Of a DNA stretch of 64,000 bases, positions 35,701 through 50,199 are shown in pieces. The DNA is from Pyxicephalus adspersus (lineage: Eukaryota; Chordata; Amphibia; Anura; Pyxicephalidae). The stretch lies in the NCBI RefSeq assembly GCF_032062135.1, contig NC_092859.1:129186140-129250139 (forward strand), read 5' to 3'. Under the pieces are notes generated by a model, which was given only the letters and a program-made list of their open reading frames with translations, made no database searches and was not told where the DNA came from. The position numbers and the translations under genes were made by a program. Within the stretch, counting starts at the first letter, position 1. Every line of letters starts with the position of its first letter.

Positions 35701-38700
35701 AAAACCACTTTGGTGGCTTCTCTGGCTGTACAGTCATAGTTCTTCATTGTATAGGATGACAACAGATCTGTTACTGGCCAATCTGGCCAGTTGTGTAAGG
35801 AGGAGGAAGCATGTGGGGAAAAGGGTTACATTTATCTTCTTGTTCACATTCTCTAGACTCAGATAGAGGAGGAGTTTGTTGGCTCCTGGGGCAGAGAAGT
35901 AAAGTAATTTAATCTCCTGATTCATCATTCCATAAACAGCAGTTGATCCTGGTAGTGGGGAGAGGGACCAACTGCAAGGTTGAATTTTAATTTTCCCAAA
36001 GATCATCTTTGAAAAAGTGGAAATATGAAGGGAAATCCCCCTAACTCTAGACAGTCTAGATAGGCACTCTGCTTCAGATTTAGTGTTCTAAGCATATGCA
36101 CACAGTTTTCCTCTGTATTCTCCCAAAGGTTTCTTCTACTTTCTCTGTTTTTTAGCCTATATCTTCATTAACTCCTCCTTTCTTTTGTAGTTCTCTGCTT
36201 ATTGCTAGTCATTCTCCTTCTGTCCTCACTGTTTTATTAATCTGTTCTCCTTCTTTGCATGATGGCCTCAGCTTTTCGATACTTTTCATTACTCGTGTGC
36301 ACTTATCAATGTAGTTGCATTCCTGATTTCTTTCCATTCTCCTCTCCTTCCTTTAGTATTCTTCTTACTCCATTTCTCACAGCTTTCTGATGTAAATTCT
36401 CAGTGGTTGTGGTCCTAATCCTTTCACTACCCCTGTCCTTACCCAGTATTGCTGTATTTCTAGTTTATCATCTACCAAAGTTTGCAGCAGCCATGGGTGA
36501 ATAACATGTTATGACACCTAATTCATATCTTTAGTCAGTCTTTTTCAGACTGAAGAGGAATTGATCAGATGGGTCAAAATGTACTATAATTTATATTGTA
36601 GCAACTTTCAGTGCTGATCTTATAATGTATAATAATAAACATCCTGCAGATGTTCTTTAATGGCATTGGGATGGGGGCCAGCCAATGGCCTAAAAGTCTC
36701 CAAATCCAGTGCCTCCCAGTTGTGTTGCTTTTCTAGCTAGAATAGAAGGTTGATAACTCTGTTTACAAGTCTCAAACTTCTGCAGCGGATATGGCTTCTG
36801 CAAACACACAAAGTCAAGATTGCCTGTGTGCTTAACTTTGATTCTGTGCTATAATGACAGGGTCACTTTAAAACTGGAAGTTGTCACAGGAAAATGAATC
36901 TGAAGCTGTCTTAAAAAATAATAGTGGGTTTAGAGGAAAACAGCGTGCCCACTCCCAGAATAAATGTCATGAAAGTGTAAACCTTTACTAATGCATTTTA
37001 AAATGCTATATAAGCCATAAACGTTCCTTGGTGACTAATTCGACTATAATGTTAACTAGTGAGTGCCTGACCAGATTCAAAATTAGTCATGAAACATGAA
37101 ATAAAGTGCCAAGTAACCAGGTAGTTCAGGGGATCTTTTTATGTTTCATTGTTAGATGTTTAGGATGTGGTTGTTATAAAGCAGAGAAATGTGTTTTGGC
37201 AGAGGTCTTCTGCTGCAATGAGTCATCTGAGTCATCTCATAATGATCTTTGCACGGTTTCTGTGGATACATTTCTAATCACAATCTTCTTTCCGTTATAG
37301 AGACAGATGAAGGAATGCATGGTCAGGCTCATTTACTGTGAAATGCTCGGCTATGAAGCTTCCTTTGGCTATATACACGCCATTAAATTAGCACAACAAG
37401 GAAATCTACTTGAAAAACGAGTTGGTATGTATCCTGTAGTTGAGTAATGAACAGAACATTACAGTTTGACTTGCCCATAAACACCAATCAAATGCCTGCT
37501 TTAACTGGCAACCTTTATTGATAAAAATACTCCTGGTTTCTCTTTATTAGTATAACCAAAGCATTGTCTCCCTCTATTTGTTTGCATGCTATTGAATAAA
37601 TCATTTTAGAAATTTGATATCTCATAATCTAACATCTGATGTAATGAAGCAATAACTTCTACCTCTGACTTCCAAATTGCTGCTGACCTGGTTGCACTGT
37701 TTTTAGTTTTTTTAATTTCTCTTTCTTAATGGGATGTCTTCACTTTATTAGTTAAAGCACAAACTACACAAACTCTTCCCTCCGGTGCATTTAACACTAA
37801 TTGTGTAAGTGTCAGTGTGCAGTGTTTGGTAGTTTATGACAGTCCTAAAATGGAATTTTGTCTTCCAGATGGAACATTGGAAGCTGTCATTGCTATCCTT
37901 TCCTTTTGAAAGTAACGGCTTTCAAATCTTCAGTATTTTGAGCCACCGACCTAAATACTCATTAACATAACCATATACATAGGATGATGTGAATATTTCC
38001 TCCTCAGTGAACTGGAAATTTTGAATTAGAGAGTCTGCAATACTGGCAGGCAGTTGGAATTTTTAGGAGAAAGACAGCAAAGGCAGGGTCATTACACGAA
38101 AGATCCTTTCCAATGACAAAAACTAACGTGTACATAGCCTTAGTCTCTTGCTGCAGAGAGGTACTTCAGACTTTAAATTCAAATCCAGGATTTGACCTCA
38201 CAGGTGATCAATGTCATTACAGCATGACATTCAAAACCACCAAATTTAGCCTCCTGGCTCTGGTCTGTTAGACCTAAACTGTGGTAGAACTACTCCCAGA
38301 TCACAGGCCTAACACAGCCTTTGCAGCTTGCCCAACTGGCCTCAAGTTGCAACTTCCCCCTATCTCAGGTACCCTCTTAATATCAGGGGCCAGGTGCACT
38401 AGAACTATTCTTATTTCCTGGCCTAGAAAAAGGAGTGCCTGGCCCACCCATTCCTTCCAGGACACTCTGGGCCGGGATCCCACATATAGAGCAGCAAATC
38501 TGCTACAATATAAGTAATAATAGCCCCATCCAGGCCCTGCTATCCCCTTTACAGACAAGGGTGAAGGAGATGATGCCAAATATCATCTAAATGTGGCATC
38601 CCACTTTTTCTTCCTCCACACATCATTATGTCAATAAAATGGACCTAGTTTTGTAAGATTCTGATCCCACAAAAAAACAGGTGATGAGGCTGAGCCTTGG

Positions 38701-41700
38701 GTGCTTCTAGTGAAGTTTAAATCCATCTTAATTTCAAAGATTTATCTAAATGCATATGTTAGGTAAGGTAAACCCTATGTTTTATATATGAGACCCGATA
38801 TATTTTTATTTTTGACAAAAGAAAAATTTTTATTCTTGTATTTCTTTTATTTTCCAGGATATTTAGCGGTATCGCTGTTCCTTCATGAGAACCACGAGTT
38901 GCTGCTCTTGCTAGTAAATACAGTACTTAAGGTAACAACCAACACAGAGATTTGACTCCAATTTATAGTTCTTTTATGAAAAGAATGCATAGAAAACTGT
39001 TTATAGAGTTTTGTATAGTGTTTGTTGTGATGCTTCTTGATTACCATGTATCACAGTCTGTATGTACCATAAAGGGAACTCACAGAATATCTAATTAACA
39101 AGCAGTGGTTTGTTAGCGGTATACATTTAGCTATATGTAGACTTGGATATTTAGTCATAAATTTCAGATAATATTATTATAATATATTATTTTACAAAAG
39201 ATTACTATTATGTGCAAACTTTGTAGTAGAAATAGTAAACCTCATGTGCCTACTAAAGGGTGGGAATTCACATCCATTGGTTTTTTTTATATGTTGTTTA
39301 AGTCAAAATCTTTTCCTATTTCATTACTGTGTGATGGTCCAATAATGTCATGTAGCTATATCAATGATTCTTCTGAGCTGAGAGTGATCCAAATTTCTTC
39401 TGTAAAAGAAAGATCTTAGGTCTATGCCTTGAATATATTACAGACTTTTAATAGAATGTTTAGAATCAATAAAATGTGACATAATCCTAAATATCTGACC
39501 TGATGGATTGTAAAGCAACATCATCACATTTCTATAAAAGAATGTAACAACCAAAATACACTTTCATTGAAAAAAATAACCGTGTTTAATAGCATTTTTA
39601 GCATTCAAACTGTCCATTTTCCACAACCCTCATTTGCTTATTTATGGCTCATCTGAATACCTTTCTGAAAGTAATGAAATGGGTGCTGAATAGAACTTCA
39701 GACTTCAGAACTTAGACTGTTCCTCAGTAACAATATCCTTGCACCCTCTTAGGACTTGCAAAGCACAAATCTGGTGGAGGTGTGTATGGCTTTGACTGTG
39801 GTCAGTCAGATCTTTCCTCGGGAGATGATCCCAGCTGCTTTGCCACTCATAGAGGACAAGCTGCAACATTCCAAGTAAGCAAAATATGATATGTGGAGTA
39901 TTGGTCCAGGGACACATTGCTGTATATTTAAGTGTTCAGAAGCTTTATATGTTTGTATTACATTTGCAAGCTGTTTTGGATCTAAGGAACATTTTTATGA
40001 CATATGTTAGAACTAAAAGTATACTATGTAGACTGTTACATTTACTTTGATCAAAGTAAGCATAAAAATGTCTAATAGTAACTTAGTGTATTACGGAGCA
40101 AACCGTGCAATATTCACAATACACAATGCCGAAAAAATAGCTTATAAGAAGCTCAGATTTTGAGTAGCTTTTCAACTTTCTTAGTGCAAGGCTAGCATTC
40201 TTTGCATAATGTGTGAAAACGGAACAATCCATGTGGGTTTTATGTTCCTATCCCAGCATTACATCTACAACACGGCCCAAACAGCCTGATGTATGCAGAG
40301 CCTTTAGAGGGGGAAGCTGTCCATGAATACATAAAAAGAATAGAAGGAGGTATGTTGTGCTATATCACAATTATGTGCACTGTATGTAACTTGCACAACA
40401 ATGTCTCATTTAGTGAAAAGTAAAAATGAGAATCAGAATTTCTAAGATACATTGAATGTATTTTTACAGATTTGCCATGCTCATACACTTTGCAATTGGC
40501 ACTTTGTCCTTTTAACTCGAAATTCGAAGTGGAATGACATTCGAAGCAAGCCTGGTATATTTTCATACCTTATGGGTTTCGTCCCCATTTCTTGATTTTG
40601 TCCTGAAATCATACATCGGATACTTCTGTTTTCAATCTCTCAAATATCAGACCAGTTGTGTATGTGAAATCACAATGCCTAATTTCTGCTCCTGAAAGGT
40701 GTCATTTAGAACTGCAGTTAGGTTTACCTTATGTAGCACAGGTCCATTTTAGACCACACCATAAAAAGTCAAGTCCTAACAAATTATCCAACTGGAAGCC
40801 TGTTATATACTTATTAACTTGTGTAGTGCAAAGTGCAATTTCTTATTGGTAACAGAATGTTTTAACCTATTCTGAAGTTGGTAATGAAGGAAATATGAAA
40901 TTAGTATGCAAACCTTTGATGGTGAGATACAAGTATGAAATGTATGAACTAATATTTAGTATTAAAGTGTACAATATAATATGTTTTACTGTGGAAAACT
41001 TCTGTTAGGTTGTCCTATCTTCCCATTTCCACTTTCCATGTTTAAACTTTCATTATTGGTGAAATTCCTCTTCATGAAATTAATTGATACAAAGTAAATG
41101 TGTATTTTAGGATAACAAATCTGCAGAATGAGATCTTAGTGGTTTTAAAGTAGCCGTGTTTAGCATTCTAATCCCGATGAAATCTGCCGTGTTTAATCAC
41201 TTGTTTTCCTCTTGCTACTGGCTTCATTACACGGATGGATTTGGAAAGTTGTAGCTATATTCAGTGAGTCACATCACTGAATACTAGGGCATCAATTTCT
41301 GTGTCTATATTCAGATGCTGCAGATTCATTCTGCTCCCACACAATTTAGAAAAATGCTATGTATTGCTGTACATATTTCAGAATTTAGCTGGATACAATA
41401 TACATATCCTTTGGCAGACAAAAACATTTGTATATTTGTTGTGGTGAGTTTATCTACATTACTAAATAATTGAAATTTACCCCTACTGTCAAATTATAAA
41501 TTTGTAACAGTCACAGTTGGGGAAACTTGGAACAATTTCTAAGAGATATAATAATTTGTATTTTGTACTTTCACATAATGCAGTGCCCTTGTAAGAAAGA
41601 TTGTTACTGTTAACATATCCTTTTATATACAATAAAGCAACTGTTACATGTAGCTATATCTAGGATATTATCATTGTTGCTCAGGGGCTTGGATTGTATA

Positions 41701-44700
41701 GGTCTCCTTTTTTATTTATTTATTTTATTGTATTATTTATCAAATTCTATTTTCTAGGGAAATCGTGAGAAGGAAAGCAGTATTAGCACTGTATAAATTC
41801 TATGTGATTGCACCAACACAAGTACAACACATACAGGAAAAGTTTCGGAAGGCTTTGTGTGACCGCGATGTTGGAGTCATGGCCGCCTCATTACATATAT
41901 ATCTGCAGGCCATCAAGGTAAAAACATATTCTCCAATAAAACTAAGATACAGTTACGAATAGGAACTTATATTTAAAATACACATTTCACTTTTAATTTA
42001 TTACATCCTTTTTTTTTTTTACCTATTGCACAGGACAACCCCTCCGGATACAAAGACCTGACAGGCTCATTTGTCACAATTTTAAAACAGGTAGTCGGAG
42101 GAAAATTACCTGTAGATTTTAATTATCATAGTGTCCCTGCACCCTGGCTTCAAATTCAACTCTTACGGATACTGAGACTACTAGGAAAGGGTGATCCCAG
42201 GTAAAACAAATTAATGTGTCAAGGAATAGACCAGTGATAGCTGGACGTGTTTGAATGTGTCGTTGGATACAACTGACTATAGCACTCAGTTAAATCTGTA
42301 CCATGAAAGCTCCCTGAGGCGGCTCTTTTCCCAAAGTTAACATGTGGCTATCTTTGTGGTTCAACTTGTCTTGTCATGTTGGAGCTGCCCCTAATGATTG
42401 GTGATCTGATGAGTGGTGGGGGGATTTTTCAAAAGTACATTAGAAGGGTGCAGAAAACTCAGATCCAAAACATGAGTGAAGCAAATTTCTCTTGCAAGGA
42501 GTGCAGCAGAGACATCTCCAAATCCAAAAAAGAGTAGCCGTTTGAGGTCTCTTCAGTTCCAAATCCAAAAAAGAGTAGCCGTTTGAGGTCTCTTCAGTTC
42601 CAAATCCAAAAAAGAGTAGCCGTTTGGGGTCTCTTCAGTTCTTGTCATGTTTACTGTGGCCACAAGAAAGCAAATAAGTGTAACATAATATATTGGAGAT
42701 ATGGAGAGCAAAACCATATCTGGAGATAATTCCCCAATTCATATGTTAAAAACTGGTCTCCCAAGAGCAGGAAGTGAAAGTAATTTCTCAAACTAGGACT
42801 TGGACATCAGTGAAAACTTTGAAGAGATTCTAACCATAGTATCCTAAACTTGTTCTGTAATACAACAGAAGAAAAAAAATATTGTGAATGTATCAGTTTA
42901 AGATTATGGTGGAGTTAACAGTAGGGCAGAATAATCAAGAAAATGTGTCTATAATAACACTGCATCAGCTCTCTTTGAAAAACAGGGAATCTGATGCTCC
43001 CTCACACATACCCTGTGTGGAAATCAATTACTGCCATTGAAACACATGGACCAGGCTAATTCCCATGCAGGAATGTTTGAGGGAATGTGTGATTCCCTGT
43101 TTGAACCGCAAGAGCCATATTTGCGTATATGTATAATTGTCTATAAAAATAGTGTTTTTTTAATTATTAATATTATTTTAGGCCAAGGTCTTGGTTTCAG
43201 TCTGATCTTTATTTGATATAGGTGTACTTTCACATGTTTAATAGCGTGAACATTATTTGCTGCATTTTTTAGTACCAGCGAAATAATATATGATGTGTTG
43301 GACGAGTCTCTGCGAAGAGCAGAAATAAATCATAATATCACATATGGTAAGTTAAAACAACTCTCTCCTCTTTCAAGAATATGGGCTTTTATTTGAATAA
43401 CAACAATTAATTAAGACATCTTTGTCTTCCTTTTTAGCAATTCTCTTTGAATGTGTTCAGACTATTTATACCATTTATCCGAAATCTGATTTGTTTGAAA
43501 AGGCTGCAAAATGCATTGGAAAGTTTGTTTTGTCTCCAAAAATTAATCTTAAGTATTTGGGTAAGTAGCACATATGTTGTGTGTGTGTATATACTTAAAC
43601 ATTAACTCTCTTGTGCAGGCATGAATGTGGCATAGGTAAGACTTGATTTGTTTGCTAAAAACTCTAATCAATAGTAATGTGTAGCTCTGCTATGGGGCAA
43701 AGTAGTGCCACATCATTATTCTGGCGTTTGCTGCTGTGAAAATCTCTGCCGAAAATATAATGATATGTATTAGTTATTCAGTTGTTCAATCTTCTTAGAT
43801 TGTAAGCTCTTTCAGAACGGATACTCTACATCTTCCCTGTCATTGTGTGTACATGTCTTGCAACCCCTATTTAATGTACAGCACTGCGTAATATGTTGGC
43901 GCTTTATAAACACGGTTAAATAATAATTATGTATGTGTGTATACATATATAAATCATATACTAAAGCCCAATGATCATTAGCTTTTTTGGTCTCTCCTTC
44001 GCTAAAATGTGTTTCTTTAGTAGAGATGGAAAAGTTAAACCCCCTGGCAGGATTAATTGAGGAATTGCCAGATTCCCTGTTTTTTAAATAGAAGATTAGA
44101 AATTTACATAAATTATCACTGAGACCAATAAAAATGCTAGCATCCTAAAATGCTAGATTTGCACTATGAGTTTTTGTCCATGATATTTCGGACATATAAA
44201 TATCAAATATAATAATCTTTGTGACCAGTTACAGCTATTTGATGTACTATCTATTTTATCCACAGATATGTACCGTGTTTCCCCGAAAATAAGACACTGT
44301 CTTATATTTTTTTGGGCTTCCAAAAACACACTAGGTCTTATTTTCAGGGTAGGTCTTATATACTTTTTTTAATGAAAAAAAACTTACCATATTCCCAAAT
44401 TCCCCTTACAAATTCCCCTTCTGATCACTCTGTGCTTTTTTTCCACTGTTCGGCAGTTAGGACATGGAACAGCAGGTGGCGCTGTGCCGGTTTCTTTCCT
44501 GCTTTACAAACAGGAAAAGACACGATGCTGGCAGAGGAGATAGGTAGAGAGAGAGACGCTGCTGCAGCCAGAGACACACGCAGGATCGCGTATCAGGTGA
44601 GTATATTATTTTAATTTTTTTTTTTTAACACATTTTTAAGGGCTCACTAGAACTAGCCTGGTTACATGCACTTTAGCTTCTGACAGGCGAAGTGCATGTA

Positions 44701-47700
44701 ATATCACTCCGCCTGTGACAGGAGCCGGAACTACAAGGAAAGCATCGGCTTGTGCGGCTGTGTGTGAGCCTGCTGTGTGTACGCCCGCTGTCTCCCGCTC
44801 GGTGAGTACTGTTTTAATTTATGTTTGCTTTTATTTTTTTTTTTATTTTTTTTATTTTTCTACTAGGTCTTATTTTCGGGGTAGGTCTTACTTTCGGGGA
44901 AACACGGTATGTAACAAAATATCAATTTTCATTTGATTTCTATCCAAATGATGGAAAATGATCAACAGAAACTTTCCTTGCTGGAGAATCAATTACTACT
45001 ATTGAAACACATAAACCTGGAGGATTCTAAACCAAAGAATGTTTCAGTTAATGTCAGCTTCTGTCAGAATATACTCTGACCCCTATAGACCCCTCTGTGT
45101 CTATTTGCAATATAGAATAAAAAAAAGGCTCCACTAAAACAGATTCTTTCCTTTGCTTTACATTCTCATGATACCTTTGTTTTGAGCAAGGGGAATAAAT
45201 TCTGTCATACAGCTCCTAGAGACAAGCACCATAGTCAACATCGCTTTACCTGACAGCACATTTGATAGAAACAGCATGCAGATTTCCAGACATATTGGGC
45301 CTGATTTAATAAAGCTCTCCACGGCTGGAGCAGATACACTTTCATTAGTGAAGCTGTGTGATCCAGCAAACCTGCAAGTATCTATTAGTGTAGATAAACA
45401 AACTGATTTACCCAGTGTTGCTTGTCAGAATTCTTGAAGCATCCTGTACCTCTTCCTCAGCTTTATAACTCATTAAATATTAAAGTACACCTGGTATGAT
45501 TCCGAATTCCTTCTCTCTAATGACACAACTAGGATTGTGTGAAGAAGAAAGTGGCAGGTGGCAGACTTCCTATTTGGATGGTGTTAAATTTCCTTCAGTG
45601 GGAGCCAGAACTTTAATAAATCAGGCCTATTGATTCACATTAGGGAATTAAATACTGTGACTACATTCAGAATCTGTTCATATTCTGCGTGGAACCTAGT
45701 AGTTACATGGGTGCCCCTCAGCAAGAAACAGTAAAAAACTAAAAGACTTGAAAGCAATACCACTTTTGTATAGATGTGTTTACGTAAAGATGATAGCATT
45801 CATGTGCTGATGTAAAAGTGTTGATTACCCTTGAGGTATTTCTAAGAAAATAACAGCAGTGTTTTCTTTTGTAGGATTGAAAGCTCTTACATATGTCATA
45901 CAGCAAGATCCTAACTTGGCACTTCAACACCAAATGACTATAATTGAGTGCTTAGACCATCCTGATCCCATCATCAAAAGAGAGGTCAGGTGATATTTAA
46001 GTTTTATTTTGACTAAATACCTAGGAGTCAATCTTCTAGTGATGAAGAGGTTGTTCACCAGAAAAATTGTTATTCCTAAACAAACACAATTGTTCTTTTA
46101 TCCAGTTTTGAAAGTGGTAATGAGATGAAAAGATTGTCATATTAAAAGTGGAGAGTGCCTTTTGCTAAAATCACGATCAGAGGAGTTTGTTTCACTTTTG
46201 CTTCTTTTCACCTTTTGATGCTTACCACTTTAAAGTGTACTCAGGTTTATTAGCATTTTCAAATGTGACAAGTGGCTGCACTGTAAGTTGAATGGCACTC
46301 ATCTGCAAGTGCCAATATGGTTAGAAAAAGTGTGAATTAGTATTTAAGTTAATGGAATATCTAGTCACTATATTAGACAAAGTACTGTAGTTCTATTCTC
46401 CACTATTAAAAGCTTTTTTCTATTGGTTCTCACTTTGATAAATCTGGCTTTTTTAAAGTGGTGAACGGGTTTCCTAATTATGTTCTCCACTTTTGGATAC
46501 ATTACCTCCATAGACATATAAAACAAATGACTTTACGAACCCAGAGAGCCATCCAAAATTGGACAGAAAGCTTCCCAAATTTTTGCAGGATAACTTCAGT
46601 GAATAAACCTTTGAAAAAATAACCTTAAAATTGTATTATTTATGATTACATTTTGTTTGGGTTGTTTTATTTCAGTATTATTTATGATGCCATTTTTTCT
46701 TTTTTATGTAATTATAAATTTTGCCATTTAAATAGTTATTGATGCAAATAAAGGAGCATATTTGACTTCTTTCATAAAATGTAAAACCTCAGATACTTGT
46801 AACATACATCGATAGAAACATCTGCTGATTTACGTGGGAGTATTGCAGGTGAATATTGTGATTGCAGCATTCTTTCTTTATTCAGAGTGGGTGTTAAAAT
46901 GCAGGAAGCTGGACAAAGCAGAGTCACCCCTGATCCTGCCTCATGTACTTTGTTATACAATAAAACTGGTGATTATAATAAAAGCATCTGCTAATGCGCT
47001 CTGCTCATCTGAGAGCTTCTGTTGGTGGCATCTATGGGTACACAAACCTTTGCTGGTGTTAGCTATTCATTCACTTCACAAAGAACATTTAGGCAGTGCT
47101 TCAAGTGAACACACTAAGCTATTTCATTTTCTGTGTACTTTGGCAAATCGGAGTTAAAATGTGACTGGTTGCATAAGTTCCAGCCATATTCAATGTTTCA
47201 ATGTGCATAGACATAGAACAATGTATGGGGCCCAAAGAAGACCATGGGTATTGATCCTAATATTCTAACCCTTTTAATATTTCAGCAGTTGCACTGAAAA
47301 AAAAAAAACTGTATGTATGTTCCACCATCACTCGAAAATGCATTTAGACATTTCAACCAAACTTGCTATACATATGACTCTGACTCAAGTGAGTGCACCG
47401 CTGATCTTTGTACAGTGCTGTGGTATATGTCAGAGGTATATTTGTGTGTGTGTATTGCTCAGTGACAGTGTGCCTTTGCTTATATTTTTACATACTTTTT
47501 TTGGGACTTTTTGGTGCCTTGTAAATGTAAGGCAATTGTCGAGTTCAACCACAGGCAAAAAAAAAAAAAAATCAAACAACACTGTAGAAAAGAAAATCCA
47601 GAGAACAGAAGAACTGCCACGCTGCGCGAGACAGCTACTACATCTAGAGCTTCAAAGACCGTACTACAGCGTGAGACCCAATTACAGGATAACAGAGATA

Positions 47701-50156
47701 GAGCTACTATATCTAGACCAGGGGTGTCAAACTCAAATGCACAGAGGGCCAAAATTTAAAATTTAGACAGTCGCGGGCCAATCTTGAAATTTATTGAAAA
47801 AATTGAAGTTTTTCCTTCTCATTTAATATGGAGACAAAGAGGTTTTGCTTCACATTCAATCTGGAACAAGCCTATAATAGAGAAAGAGACAAAATACTTT
47901 TTTTTAAACTTTATTTGAGAAAACATCTAATGCTTCTTTCTCTATTTGTAGCCTTCTGAGTTAAATTTCAATGGTAACCTTTATGCACAGGCTAACAACA
48001 TTAATATTAACAACTTTCTTCTATGAAAATCCAAATATTTAAGTCCATGCCTTGGAGTAGCAAGGAAAAGTACAGCTGAAGGGAATGCTGGAAGTGCCAG
48101 GCACGGCCAAAGTGGGGCTTGCTGCTGGAACTCCCTCTTCATTGAAATAGCATTGCTACTATATTTCCCAGCATTACTTCTATATAACAGTCTATAAAAT
48201 AGTCCAATGTGGGGCTATGCATAGGCAGAGAGCCCACTAGTCTATAGACGCGAGCAATGCCAGGAATTGTAGTAGCGACGCTTTTTTCAATGCAGAGGAG
48301 GGCCAGCTACAGTTCATATCTAGGATTCCTTTGGGGGCCAGAGCTGTTCAGGACACCCCTGAACTACAGCTCAAAGACCCGAGTACAGTAAATAGGAGAA
48401 AGAGCTACTACATCTAGAGCTTCAGAGGCCGTACAACAGCGTGACACCCGAGTACAGGAAATGAGAGAAAGATCTACTACATCTAGAGCTTTATAGACAG
48501 TACAACAGCATGAGGCCCCACTACAGGATAAAAGAGATACAGCTATTCCATCTAGAGCTTCCGAAACAGTACAACAGCGTGAGACCCGAGTACAGAAAAT
48601 GAGAGAAAGAACTACTACATCTAGAGCTTCAAAAACAGTAGAACAGCATGAGGCCCGACTACAGCATAAGAGAGATAGAGCTACTACATCTAGAGCTTCC
48701 GAAACAGTACAACAGCGTGAGACCCGAGTACAGGAAATGAGAGAGCCAGACGATCATGGACTGCACAACATTTTAGCTTAGCATTGGAAGGATTCCACTA
48801 TGATCCACATAAAGACTACTCGCAGCATGCAAGTGTTACCATTGGGAAAATGGAAATGGTTTGTAGTTTCTGTCAAGCCAAGAAGTTTAAATCTGAGTCT
48901 CTTGGTATTTGCTGCAAAAAAGGTCAAAGTCAAACTCTGCCAAATATAAACACCACTACAAGAACTTTGGAATTACACATCAGCAAATTCCTCAAGTAGT
49001 CAAAGTTTTTTTATTAACCTTCCTAGCAGTAACCCTGAGTGTTACTCGGGGTAGAAAAAAAGTTGCTAAAAGCCACACTCGGGGTAGGTAAACCTATGGG
49101 AAGGCTAGTAAATACAGCTTTACCTGATCTGCCGCGATCCCTGTCTTCTTTCTTCTTCCTCCGGCCGGCTTCTGCACACGATGAGTCACCGGGGAGTTCC
49201 TGGTGACGTCGGTGCGTGTGTACGTTGCCGGCGGGGCAGTGCGGGAAATTCAAAATCCATTTGTATTGCATTCATTACAAAATAACTGTATTGAATGCAA
49301 TACATTGGATTTGTATGTGTAAAAGCAGTACATTGTTTTCAAGAACATTTATTTTACAGTATAATAGTATGAGTATAATATGTATTTTTTTTTAATTTAT
49401 ATATATTTAATATATATAGATTTTTTTTAATTTATTCAATTTATTATTTTTACATGATTTTGTGTTTCAAACGTTATTATACTGATACTATTGTAATATT
49501 CTGTAAAATAAATTTTCATGAAAAACAATGTACCGCTTTTAGACATATAAAAACCGGAATGAAATGAACTAGGGAGGTTAATGACATCTGGGCAAATTTA
49601 CCATAAAGCAGGATTGTTACTTCCACTGCCAGATCAACTACCAAAATTTCTACAACTATATTTTTTATTGAAAACAAATTTATAGAAACTGACCAGAGGT
49701 GCACCTACATCTCAGGAAAAAAAATTTCAGATTGTCTTAAAGTTACAAAGGATGATTCATGAGCACAATATTCTTATTAAAACATTTAAAACAGCATTGG
49801 AACATTTGCCATTAATTTAGGTTAATTTATTTAATTGTATATTGTACTTATACTTTTAAAACCTTTCAAAAAACATTTCTTTGATTTAACACTATAGCTT
49901 TTTCTTGATTCCTTTTTCTGTATAATATAAGATTGCAATAAATAAATACCTGGGCAATGCTGGATAATCAGCTAGTATATAAATAAATTAGTCCAAATAC
50001 TATGGTGTCTTTATATTGTTTCATATTTTACAGTCAGTCCCAGACTGGCAGTCTACCAATGGAAAAAGCATTACCAATGGAAAAAGCATTTTTTTTTGTT
50101 CATGGGTTTTAGTGGTCATAACATTGGGTTTTGTTAACACATACAGCTTTGAACAG

Positions 50157-50199
<43 letters not shown>

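Larger units (their letters stand above)
37425..41757. other. AP4E1 introns 3-5, apart from exons 4 and 5
   Basis: Only the Harbinger remnant at 38095 and scattered AT-rich DNA were seen. No additional exon is needed here, because exon phases are continuous. Confidence 0.55.
47500..49975 (+). mobile_element. Helitron relic with nested insertions
   Basis: A reading frame with a tandem TTTSRAS.TVQQ.ETR.QE motif is followed by [32 protein letters not shown] and GICCKKG. I know this block from the N-terminal region of animal Helitron Rep-helicase proteins. After the MITE at 49018, fragments [18 protein letters not shown] and [11 protein letters not shown] continue that protein in the expected order. 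The 3' end ACCTGGGCAATGCTGGAT (hairpin) + AATCAGCTAG then T at 49948-49976 fits the Helitron 3' hairpin-CTAG signature. Stops and insertions make it dead. The helicase part and the 5' end are absent. Confidence 0.75.

Noticed and set aside
42520..42642. Short regular repeats resembling a CRISPR array
   Set aside because: Units are directly adjacent without spacers, and the DNA is vertebrate.
46834..47157. 107-codon frame
   Set aside because: No motif and no coding-like conservation to any protein I recognise; intronic.
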